A DNA stretch of 10,508 nt from Paludibacteraceae bacterium (lineage in GTDB: Bacteria > Bacteroidota > Bacteroidia > Bacteroidales > Paludibacteraceae), in NCBI GenBank assembly GCA_023227695.1, contig JALNVE010000090.1:1-10508 (forward strand), given 5' to 3'. The translations under genes and the position numbers were made by a program. Within the stretch, counting starts at the first letter, position 1. Every line of letters begins with the position of its first letter. This document shows positions 1 through 7,259 of this stretch, one piece after another. Below the pieces are notes generated by a model. It ran no database searches and was not told the DNA's origin. It was given only the letters and a program-made list of their open reading frames with translations.

Positions 1-1
1 A

Positions 2-109
2 AACATCTTAAACTCGAGACCGAGGAAAAGATTAGGGTATATGACTCCTTTACAAAAATTTAAACAATTGACAAACTTGGATTTAAATGAGGTTGCATTG
101 TCCGCTTGA
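2..109 (+). CDS. IS30-family transposase, C-terminal fragment (cut by window edge)
   Basis: The open frame runs from the left edge to a TGA at 107-109 and encodes 35 residues. It contains NSRPRKRLGYMTPLQKF, which matches the conserved end of the IS30-family DDE transposase catalytic domain (typically LNxRPRKxLGYxTPxExF, just after the catalytic glutamate). The protein then ends VALSA, close to the usual short hydrophobic tail of Bacteroidota IS30 transposases. The enzyme would cut and join the ends of its own insertion sequence. The right inverted repeat should lie close to the stop codon, roughly 90-130, but its partner is outside the window so it cannot be confirmed. Whether the upstream part is intact cannot be seen. 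The family call comes from motif recognition alone. Confidence 0.72.
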   Translation, partial: NILNSRPRKRLGYMTPLQKFKQLTNLDLNEVALSA

Positions 110-196
110 ATCCAGCTATTATTTTCCACTTATAATTTACAAAGAACATCAAAAAAATGTAATACAATAATTATCTTATATTTAGAATAAATTTAA

Positions 197-284
197 CTTA
201 CAATGCGCAGGTATAAAATAGGATAATAACTTGCAATGCGCAGGTATAAAAACAACATGATCTCTTACTATGCGCACCTATGAG
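197..284 (+). repeat. Left array of the 21-bp repeat, three copies
   Basis: Three copies of the unit CTTRCAATGCGCAGGTATA(AA) start at 197, 230 and 264, so the period is 33 then 34 bp with 12-13 bp spacers. The first two carry the AGGT core. The third (264-284) is degenerate and carries ACCT followed by ATGAG. The spacer after the second copy (ending ACATGATCT) resembles a spacer of the right array (ending ACATAATCT), so the two arrays share history. The array begins three bases beyond the stop codon of the ATPase gene on the opposite strand. Confidence 0.85.
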
Positions 285-287
285 AAT

Positions 288-1646
288 TCATAGACAGAAA
301 GTCATATAGGCAGGGATACATACCACACCGTCCTTTTTCTGCAAATTCTTAGGATGAATGACGTAACACTGACCTATTTTCTGTCTGAACTTTTCCTTAA
401 ACTTAGTTAGTGAAACCGTTGAATATCTATCTGTAGACTTCACCTCCAAAGGATAAACTTTGTAATGAAGCTTACTCTTGTTTGAAATTAAGAAATCGAT
501 TTCTATATCATTACGGTGTTGAATATTATTATAATGTGTGTAAAAGAACGGACGGTGACCGGCAGCCACCAACATCTGCATCACCAGATTTTCGAATAAC
601 ATACCTTCATTGATAGAGAGTTTCTTAAAAAGAATCTCACGAAACAACTCACCGTCAGAAAGTTCATTCTCATTGAAGGCATGACTGACAAGTAGACCCG
701 TATCTCCCATATAACACTTAATGTAAGTACGCTCTTCATTGATTGACAAGCCTACATTAGGGTCACTGCAATTAAAACATTCGTTGGAAATCATGGAATC
801 TTTCAGCCAAAAGAAAGTATCTTCATAAACGGAAAAAGAGGAGCCAAACTCCAACTCACGTAACACAACTCGTTTATCCTACCTTGCCAAAAGACTTGGA
901 ATCTGGTCGAAAATAGCCAAAACACGAGAACGGTATTTTGCATCAATCTTCATGATGTCATTCCGGTAAAGATTCAGAATGTTTCTTTTTTCTTTATCCA
1001 CCGACTTAAAATCACGGTTTTTCTGAATGTAGGTTGCCACACACTTTGGCATGCCACCAACCAGCATATATTGACGCAACAACATCATTGCTTTCGAATG
1101 AAGAGTGTCATCAAGTGGAGTCTGGGATTCGAAGCAATGTCTGATGTATTCAACCAACTGACCTTCGTCCAACGCTTCACAAAATTCACAGAAATCCATT
1201 GGATACATTTTGATCGACTCCTCTTCTGACGGAATAGTGATATTGCGAACATTCTCTCTGATAGAAATCAAAGAGCCAGTCTCGATAAAGTCGTATCGAC
1301 CATCACTGACTAAATATTTGACAGCCTCACGAGCCTTAGGAAAATTCTGGATTTCATCAAAAATGATAAGAGATTCTCGTTTGTATAGTTTTACATTATA
1401 CAGAGAAGATAGAATCATGAAGAAGGAATCCAAATCGTTCAGATAATCAGAGAATGCATCCTTTACGGCTTGACTTGTTTTATCGAAATCAACCAAGATA
1501 TAGCTTTTATACTCAGTCTTTCCAAAAATTTCAGCAATAGTAGATTTGCCAATTCGGCGTGCTCCTTCAATAAGCAATGCCGTCTGGCCTCCCTCTGCTT
1601 TCCAATCAAGCAAACGTTGATAAATTTTCCTTTTAAATGATATCAT
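288..1646 (-). pseudogene. AAA ATPase with DUF4143 domain, interrupted by an in-frame amber codon
   Basis: One reading frame runs through 288-1646 (452 sense positions, close to the family's usual 400-450) except for a TAG at 879-881. The N-terminal part has a Walker A motif GARRIGKST (about residues 28-36), a Walker B LIIFDEIQ (about 92-99) and the ETGSLISI segment typical of AAA_14 ATPases. After the amber comes the DUF4143 part, with EIDFLI and PLEVKS, which resemble the conserved acidic and E-x-K residues of a PD-(D/E)XK-like fold. In relatives the sequence reads roughly IPSxLSxHEKRV; here it reads IPSLLAR-stop-DKRVV, so exactly one residue is replaced. I prefer the ATG at 1644-1646 because the family usually starts MIxFKRKIY; an in-frame ATG at 1704-1706 would add 20 residues. 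The cellular role of this common Bacteroidota family is not established. The long intact frame after the stop suggests a recent mutation, a sequencing error or suppression. Confidence 0.8.
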
Positions 1647-1721
1647 AAGCTCATCAATTTTAAATTCTTCACAAATATCATAATTAAAAAACACATTTAC
1701 AAGCATTTAATAAAAAATATT

Positions 1722-1908
1722 CTTATAATACGCAGGTATAAAATATCAAAATAACTTACAATGCGCACCTTTAAATACAAACTAAAACTTGCAATGCGCA
1801 GGTATAAAGATAACATAATCTCTTACAATGCGCAGGTATAAAACATCAAAATAACTTGCAATACGCACCTTTAAATACAGACTAAAACTTGCAATGCGCA
1901 GGTATAAA
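1722..1908 (+). repeat. Right array of the 21-bp repeat, six copies in two 100-bp blocks
   Basis: Copies start at 1722, 1755, 1788, 1822, 1855 and 1888, a strict 33-34 bp period. Their cores run AGGT, ACCT, AGGT, AGGT, ACCT, AGGT, so the true period is a three-unit block of 100 bp (1722-1821 and 1822-1921). The first 87 bp of the two blocks differ at only six positions, all transitions; after 1908 they diverge. Spacers are conserved between blocks (for example ATATCAAAATAA and ACATCAAAATAA), which argues against CRISPR. The array lies directly upstream of the minus-strand ATPase gene and in the same orientation as the left array. Its layout recalls minisatellite-bearing MITEs known in Porphyromonas, but no link to them is shown here. 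Confidence 0.9.
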
Positions 1909-2058
1909 AAACTCTCTGAATAACAGCCACAGATATTTTTTCATTCAAGCAAAACAAACAAAACATCACTAGCATTTTTCTATTTTAATACCTAACACAA
2001 AGATTTTTTTATGAATACGGAATAGCCAATATCTTTATTCACAACGATTATTTTACTA

Positions 2059-2096
2059 TTGACAATTCGTTTGCTTTACAAATATTTGTAATTTTG
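2059..2096 (+). promoter_or_regulatory. Possible Bacteroidetes-type promoter of the symporter gene
   Basis: TAATTTTG at 2089-2096 matches the TAnnTTTG -7 consensus exactly and lies 25 bp before the ATG. The -33 element is unclear: TTTG at 2070-2073 is too close (15 bp) and TTG at 2059-2061 too far (27 bp) for the usual 19-21 bp gap. Confidence 0.4.
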
Positions 2097-2121
2097 CCGT
2101 CAAGAGAGAAAATTAAGAAAA

Positions 2122-3282
2122 ATGAGTACAAAACATCCAAAAGGACTTTATCTGTTGTTCGTCACCGAGATGTGGGAACGATTCAGTTACTACGGAATGA
2201 GAGCTATCTTCACGCTCTACCTAATCCAAGCACTACTTTTCAATAAAGATTTGGCCTCCAACATCTACGGAAGCTACACAGGTTTCGTCTACCTCACGCC
2301 CCTTATCGGCGGTTACATTGCCGACAGATATTGGGGCAACCGTCGTTCTATCTTTGTGGGAGGTGTCATGATGAGTATCGGACAATTTCTTTTATTCCTC
2401 AGTGCTACGTTCTTTAGAGAGCAATCACTCGCCATTTCTTTTCTGATCGCAGGTCTTACGATGTTAATTCTCGGAAACGGATTCTTCAAACCCAACATTT
2501 CAAGTATGGTTGGACAACTATACAAAGAAGAGCAAACAGGCATGAAGGACTCTGCTTTCACTATTTTCTATATGGGTATCAACATCGGAGCCTTTTTCTC
2601 TCCTCTTATCTGCGGAACTTTAGGCGACACTGGTAAACCAGAAGATTTCAGATGGGGATTTCTTGCAGCCTGCATCGGTATGATTATCGGAACCATGATT
2701 CTGAGAATATTCCAAAACAAATACCTCGTCACTCCTGAGAGACTGCCAATTGGAATGAAACCAGAGAGCAAAAAGGAGGTGAACGAAACAAAAGAAGAAA
2801 AGAAGACCGACATTAAGAGAATTTTATTTTTCATCGTGGGCGAAATTGCACTCTTCGCCATCTTCATGCTGTTAGGTTCTGACATTATCGGGGCTGGCAT
2901 ATTCAGTGCATGTATCTCCGTGCCAATTTTCATCATCACAGATAAATCATTGACAAAAAGCGAACGGAAACATATTTGGGTCATCTACATCATAGCCTTC
3001 TTCGTCATCTTTTTCTGGGCTGCCTTCGAACAGGCAGGAGCTTCGCTCATCTATTTCGCAGAAGAGCAGACCAACCGAAATATCTTTGGTTGGATGATGC
3101 CTACTAGCTATTTTCAATCATTCAACGCCATCTTCATCGTAATAATGGCACCTATGTTTTCAAAACTTTGGTTCTGGTTAAAACTGAAGAATTGGGAACC
3201 AAGCTCACCAATGAAACAAGCTTTCGGACTCAGACATGGCCTTATATCGAATTACAAATCAGAGGATAATCACAAAGGATAG
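2122..3282 (+). pseudogene. POT/PTR2-family proton-dependent oligopeptide symporter, C-terminally truncated
   Basis: The protein has the hallmark motifs of inner-membrane peptide/H+ symporters. EMWERFSYYG (residues 16-25) is the proton-coupling ExxERFxYYG motif. GGYIADRYWG (about 63-72), NGFFKPNISSMVG (about 119-131), FYMGINIGAFFSP and FWAAFEQAGASL follow in the expected order. About ten hydrophobic segments can be counted: six in the N-terminal bundle, two in the insertion after a charged linker (about 210-230), and TM7-8. Homology stops after EPSSPMKQAFGL (about residue 370), where TM9 should begin. Only 16 unrelated charged residues follow, so TM9-12 are absent and 386 residues compare with a usual 450-550. 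The frame ends inside the convergent cysK gene (13-bp overlap). Transport function is probably lost. The short tail could be the native C-terminus left by an internal deletion, or read-through into foreign sequence. The start is an ATG after an A-rich leader. Confidence 0.85.
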
Positions 3283-4217
3283 TTTTCGTAATCGTAAAGT
3301 TCTGAAGACAAGTAACGCTCACCCGTATCAGGCAACAATGCTACAATTGTCTTGCCCTTATTTTCTGGACGAAGAGCCAACTGATAAGCAGCAAAAACAG
3401 CCGCACCAGATGTTATTCCGACCAAAAGGCCCTCCATCGAAGAGAGTTCACGACCCGTACGAATGGCATCGTTATCCTTAATAGGAATTATCTCATCCAC
3501 AACATTTTTATTATAGATAACAGGGATGAAGCCTGCACCAATACCCTGAAGTTTATGAGAACCTGGTTGTCCGGCGGAAAGAACGGCAGATCCAGCAGGT
3601 TCAACACCAACCACCTGAACATTCGGATTGTGAGCTTTCAATGCCTCGGCCACTCCTGTAATTGTTCCACCCGTACCAACACCAGCAACAAAGATATCTA
3701 CTTTACCATCCAAGTCGCGCCAAATCTCCTCACCTGTTGTCTTACGGTGAATACCAGGATTGGCAGGATTCTCGAACTGTTGAAGAATAACCGAACCCGG
3801 TATTTTCTTCTTCAAAGCCTCAGCCTTTTTGATGGCACCGGCCATACCCTCGGCACCTGGAGTCAACTCCAACTTAGCACCCAAGGCCTTCAATAACTTA
3901 CGACGTTCAAGGCTCATCGTCTCAGGCATCGTCAAAATCAACTTGTAACCCTTTACGGAAGAGACAAATGCCAAGCCAACACCCGTATTTCCACTTGTCG
4001 GTTCGATGATGGTTCCGCCCGGTTTGAGCAAGCCCTTCTTCTCAGCATCCTCAATCATGGCTGCTGCCACACGGTCTTTGGCACTGCCAGCCGGATTGAA
4101 ATACTCCAACTTAGCTACGACACGAGCCTGCAAACCTTTATTCTTTTCAAAATGAGACAATTCCATCAAGGGCGTATTCCCTATCAAGTCTGTCAGTTGT
4201 TTTGCTACCTTTTCCAA
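3270..4217 (-). CDS. cysK: Cysteine synthase (O-acetylserine sulfhydrylase), PLP-dependent
   Basis: This cytosolic enzyme makes L-cysteine and acetate from O-acetyl-L-serine and sulfide, the last step of sulfur assimilation. The 315-residue length is normal for CysK. Visible landmarks are IGNTPL (12-17), the PLP lysine in NPAGSAKDR (K47), the substrate loop TSGNTG (74-79), the family QQFENPANPGIHRKTTG stretch (146-162), the phosphate-binding loop GVGTGGTITG (179-188), GITSGAA near 267-273 and PDTGERY (296-302). No key residue is missing. The start is most likely TTG at 4215-4217: an in-frame TAA lies five codons upstream, no ATG lies between, and the resulting MEKVAKQLTDLIGNTPL matches the usual family N-terminus, whereas the first internal ATG (codon 18) falls after the conserved start. 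It has its own promoter on the minus strand. Its 3' end overlaps the truncated symporter gene, with no terminator visible between them. Confidence 0.95.
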   Translation of the reverse strand: MEKVAKQLTDLIGNTPLMELSHFEKNKGLQARVVAKLEYFNPAGSAKDRVAAAMIEDAEKKGLLKPGGTIIEPTSGNTGVGLAFVSSVKGYKLILTMPETMSLERRKLLKALGAKLELTPGAEGMAGAIKKAEALKKKIPGSVILQQFENPANPGIHRKTTGEEIWRDLDGKVDIFVAGVGTGGTITGVAEALKAHNPNVQVVGVEPAGSAVLSAGQPGSHKLQGIGAGFIPVIYNKNVVDEIIPIKDNDAIRTGRELSSMEGLLVGITSGAAVFAAYQLALRPENKGKTIVALLPDTGERYLSSELYDYENYPL

Positions 4218-4278
4218 CTTTATGTTTATTTAAAATTTGACTTTTTTGATGAAAAGCAGAGATCCGCTTTTGGCATTA

Positions 4279-4309
4279 CAAACTTACTTCCAAACAAGAA
4301 AAGAAACAA
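4279..4309 (-). promoter_or_regulatory. Bacteroidetes-type promoter of cysK
   Basis: On the minus strand TTG (4309-4307), a 20-bp gap and TAAGTTTG (4286-4279) fit the -33/-7 pattern of the Bacteroidetes primary sigma factor. The -7 box lies 61 bp from the TTG start, leaving a leader of roughly 55 bases. No clear regulator site was seen. Confidence 0.55.
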
Positions 4310-4560
4310 CAACTTTGAGAATCAAATCATTTAAAACAAAGAAATAAAAGAATCCCAAGCAACAAAAAAGTTCATCCAACCATTTACAATATTTTACACA
4401 TGTCAACTTCATATTTATAGTAGTTTTTCTTAAATTCGCATGTTATTTGGCTAAACAATGAAAATCCGTTTCTTTATGAAAAAAAGTAGATGGATTTTCG
4501 GGGTCAGGCTAAAGATAATCTCATTGATTTTCAAGTTGATAAATACAGAAAATTTGATAT
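4310..4560. other. Intergenic region between divergent cysK and LysM genes
   Basis: This AT-rich stretch separates two divergent genes and contains no credible ORF. The best candidate -7 box for the rightward LysM operon is TAAATTCG at 4431-4438, one base off TAnnTTTG, but no TTG lies at the right distance before it. An 8-bp inverted repeat follows at 4460-4499 and is listed separately. Confidence 0.4.
4460..4499 (+). promoter_or_regulatory. Inverted repeat in the leader of the LysM gene
   Basis: GAAAATCC (4460-4467) is exactly complementary to GGATTTTC (4492-4499) across a 24-base loop, which itself holds a weak TTTC/GAAA pairing. It lies 61 bp before the start codon and has no T-tract directly behind it, so it is not a terminator. 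It could be a leader-RNA structure or an operator; the evidence is only the symmetry. Confidence 0.3.
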
Positions 4561-7251
4561 ATGATGAAAAAATATTTCATTAGCGTAGCATTATCTTTTT
4601 CATTGGTTTTTGCATTAAATGCAATGGCTCAAGATTCGAACTACAAGGTTAAAATCGTTGAAGGAAAGAAATACTACGAATACCCTGTCCAGACAAGCGA
4701 AGGTTTTTACTCTGTCTCAAAGAAATTCCACGTAACAGAGTCTCAAATCAAAGCTGCTAATCCTGGCTCAGAGAAAGGATTGACAAAAGGGTCTGTCATT
4801 CTTATACCTGTTCATGATGAATACACATTCCATAAAGTTGCAAAAGGCGAAACTGTCTATTCTCTAAAGAACAAATACAACACCACATCTGAAGAACTTT
4901 ACAATTTGAACCCTACTTTAAAGTCGGAAGGTTTGAAGGTAGGCTCTGAAATAAAAATACCCAAATTAGCTCAGACATCCAATACCAAGAAAGAGGCAAA
5001 CAAGATAACATCATCAGACAAAGCTCCGATCAAAAAGGAGACAAAACCAGGATACACTTCTCATGTCGTAAAACAAGAAGAAACATTATCAAGCATAAGT
5101 CGAGCTTACGGAGTTTCTACCGAGGAAATCATCCGTCTGAACCCAGATGCAAAAGATGGTGTTAAGACAGGAAAGACATTTATCATTCCACCGGTTCACA
5201 AAAATACGGCTGTAGTGGCTGAGACAAAACCAACCGCCGCTCCTGTTGTACCAGAGAAAAGGAAAACTCTTTACAGAACTCATAAAGTTCAAAAGAAAGA
5301 GACGCTTTTCAGCATTTGTCAGCAATACAATGTAAGCCAAGAGGATGTCATCAAGCTAAACCCTGGTGTTGGCCAAGAACTAGAAGAAGGCAAGACCCTT
5401 ACTATTCCTGGTGATACTAACCAAACGGTTTTAGCTCCAAGCAGCAACAAAATCAACAGAGCTCACAAAGTTCAAAAGAAAGAGACACTTTTCAGCATCT
5501 GTCAACAATACGGAGTAAGCAAAGAGGAGGTCATCAAACTTAACCCAGGCGTTGACCTAGAGTTAGTTGTAGGACGAGTACTTACAATACCTGCTGCATC
5601 AAACTCTCCATCTGCAAGCGAATCGGACAAGGTAATTTACAGAATACACAAGGTCAAGAAGAAGGAGACATTGTTCAGCATTAGTCAAGACTACAACGTA
5701 ACTCCAGAGGAGATTGTAAAACTCAATCCTGGTGCAGACAAGAAATTGAAGAAGAACATGGTTTTGACCATTCCTCCTGTACAGGTGGAAACATCAGAAA
5801 CAGCTTCTGTTGAGAAGCATTACGGAACTCACATTGTACAAAAAGGCGAAACATTATTCAGCATTGCTAAGAGATATGGAATCAGCAACGAAGACATTAT
5901 CAAGAATAACTCTGATGTAGAAAAGGATTTGAATGAAGGTCGAGTTCTTTTAATCGTACAAGATGTTGATAACGAAGGAGAGAAAGCACAAGACAACGGC
6001 TGTACATTCCACAAAGTTGAGAAAGAAGAGACATTCTTCAGCATCAGCCAAAAATATGGAATCACAATGTACGACTTGGATAAAATAAATCAAGGTGCAA
6101 AATATGATTTACTTGCTGGTCGAGTTCTTATCATCCCAACAGCAAGTACAAGGTTGACAAAAGAGACCAATCCTAAGGCTGAAGTAAATGTTGCATTGGC
6201 GTTACCATTCAATTTCGAAGAGATAGCAGCAAAAACGACATTGGACGGCAAAACCGATAAATTCGTAGAGTTATACCAAGGTATGCTTGTTGCTGTAGAC
6301 AGTTTGAAGAAGAGAGGCTTGTCTGTCAACCTTCACATCTATGATTCAGGCAACACTGAGGCAGACGCCAAACACATGTTGATTGCCCCTGAGTTGAAAA
6401 ACATGGATTTCATCATCGGTCCTGCTTATGCAGCTCAGATCAAAGTGATTGCGGATTTCTCTAAGAACAACAACATTAAGTTGATTATTCCATTCTCCTC
6501 TAAATCTGAGGAGACAATCGAAAACCGCAACATATTCCAGATCAACACACCTCAAGATCAGCACAACTACTTGACGGCTAAATCAATTATCGAGACATTC
6601 AAAGGTTCAAATATCGTTATTGTAAGTTTCAAAAACGAAAGCTACAATACAAAAGCAGAATTGAAAGACACACTTATAAAGATGTTGGATGCCCGCAAGC
6701 TCAAATACAAAACGTTGGAATATGCAGGAATAGAATCAATGAAGAAGGAGCTTTCCGATAAAGAAGAGAATGTTGTAATACCCCTTACCACGAACCAAGT
6801 TGCTCTTAACCAAATTTTGCCGGTCATCAACATGATGGGCGACAAGAAAACAGTGAGCATCGTTGGATTCCCAGAATGGTTAGGATATCAAAGCATTTAC
6901 AAAGACTTATTCAGAGTAAACACCTATATTCCGAACACATTCTACATCAACTTCAACGACAAGGAAGTTCTTACTTTCATCAAATCCTTCAGAAAGATGT
7001 TTGGCAATGAGCCAGAGAACATTCAACCACAATATGGTTTATTGGGTTACGACCTGATGATGTACTTCTCTGACGCCGTATCAAGCTTTGGACGGGACTT
7101 TCAGGAAAGGATGGCAGATGTAAAATACAAATCTCTTCAGGTTGGACTCAAATTCAAAAAGATAAGCGTCAATGGCGGTTATTATAACGGTTCCATCTAT
7201 TTAACAAAACACGATCCTAAAACTGGACTTACCGCTGTAAGTTTCGAATAA
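4561..7251 (+). CDS. Exported multi-LysM protein with C-terminal periplasmic-binding (type I) domain
   Basis: Residues 1-23 form a Sec signal peptide (MMKKYF, hydrophobic core, AMA before Q24); there is no lipobox cysteine. Eight LysM modules of about 44 residues begin near residues 41, 91, 168, 241, 302, 363, 424 and 484. Most show the HKVxKxETLFSIxxxYxVxxEExxxLNP pattern and end in an IP motif; the first is the most diverged. LysM binds the GlcNAc backbone of peptidoglycan, so the protein is probably wall-attached in the periplasm. Residues 541-896 resemble a Peripla_BP_6/type-I solute-binding fold (VALALPFN, ELYQGMLVAVDSL, DFIIGPAYA, IIPFSSKSEE, GLLGYDLMMYF). Relatives in Bacteroidales usually have fewer LysM repeats, so eight is unusually many. 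Translation may start at either of two adjacent ATGs. The next gene follows after 8 bp. No ABC permease gene is nearby, so the binding domain may serve envelope sensing or scaffolding rather than transport; that is inference. Confidence 0.88.
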   Translation: MMKKYFISVALSFSLVFALNAMAQDSNYKVKIVEGKKYYEYPVQTSEGFYSVSKKFHVTESQIKAANPGSEKGLTKGSVILIPVHDEYTFHKVAKGETVYSLKNKYNTTSEELYNLNPTLKSEGLKVGSEIKIPKLAQTSNTKKEANKITSSDKAPIKKETKPGYTSHVVKQEETLSSISRAYGVSTEEIIRLNPDAKDGVKTGKTFIIPPVHKNTAVVAETKPTAAPVVPEKRKTLYRTHKVQKKETLFSICQQYNVSQEDVIKLNPGVGQELEEGKTLTIPGDTNQTVLAPSSNKINRAHKVQKKETLFSICQQYGVSKEEVIKLNPGVDLELVVGRVLTIPAASNSPSASESDKVIYRIHKVKKKETLFSISQDYNVTPEEIVKLNPGADKKLKKNMVLTIPPVQVETSETASVEKHYGTHIVQKGETLFSIAKRYGISNEDIIKNNSDVEKDLNEGRVLLIVQDVDNEGEKAQDNGCTFHKVEKEETFFSISQKYGITMYDLDKINQGAKYDLLAGRVLIIPTASTRLTKETNPKAEVNVALALPFNFEEIAAKTTLDGKTDKFVELYQGMLVAVDSLKKRGLSVNLHIYDSGNTEADAKHMLIAPELKNMDFIIGPAYAAQIKVIADFSKNNNIKLIIPFSSKSEETIENRNIFQINTPQDQHNYLTAKSIIETFKGSNIVIVSFKNESYNTKAELKDTLIKMLDARKLKYKTLEYAGIESMKKELSDKEENVVIPLTTNQVALNQILPVINMMGDKKTVSIVGFPEWLGYQSIYKDLFRVNTYIPNTFYINFNDKEVLTFIKSFRKMFGNEPENIQPQYGLLGYDLMMYFSDAVSSFGRDFQERMADVKYKSLQVGLKFKKISVNGGYYNGSIYLTKHDPKTGLTAVSFE
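5281..6141 (+). repeat. Tandem 183-bp coding repeats (LysM modules 4-8)
   Basis: Modules 4 to 7 start at 5281, 5464, 5647 and 5830, exactly 183 bp apart, and module 8 starts 180 bp later at 6010. The first 60 bases of modules 4 and 5 differ at about eight positions, mostly third codon positions, so this pair seems to be the youngest duplication. Modules 4 and 5 each carry a cysteine in FSICQQY, where other modules have ISQ, IAK or ISR. Confidence 0.8.
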
Positions 7252-7259
7252 CAAAAGAA

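Noticed and set aside
879..881. Genome-wide reassignment of TAG to an amino acid
   Set aside because: The symporter frame also ends at TAG and the other genes end normally with TAA or TGA; a single interrupted gene does not support a code change.
867..890. Frameshift in the ATPase gene
   Set aside because: The two halves are in the same frame (881 and 866 differ by 15); the break is a nonsense codon, not a shift.
1210..1446. Plus-strand ORF opposite the ATPase gene
   Set aside because: It lies antisense to the Walker B region of the real gene and has no features of its own.
1722..1908. CRISPR array
   Set aside because: The repeats are 21 bp with 12-13 bp spacers, the spacers recur between blocks and no cas gene is present.
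3555..3896. Plus-strand ORF inside cysK
   Set aside because: It is antisense to a well-conserved enzyme gene; the codon pattern is a shadow of the real frame.
4152..4334. Small plus-strand ORF over the cysK start
   Set aside because: It is antisense to the cysK N-terminus and promoter, with no recognisable protein features.
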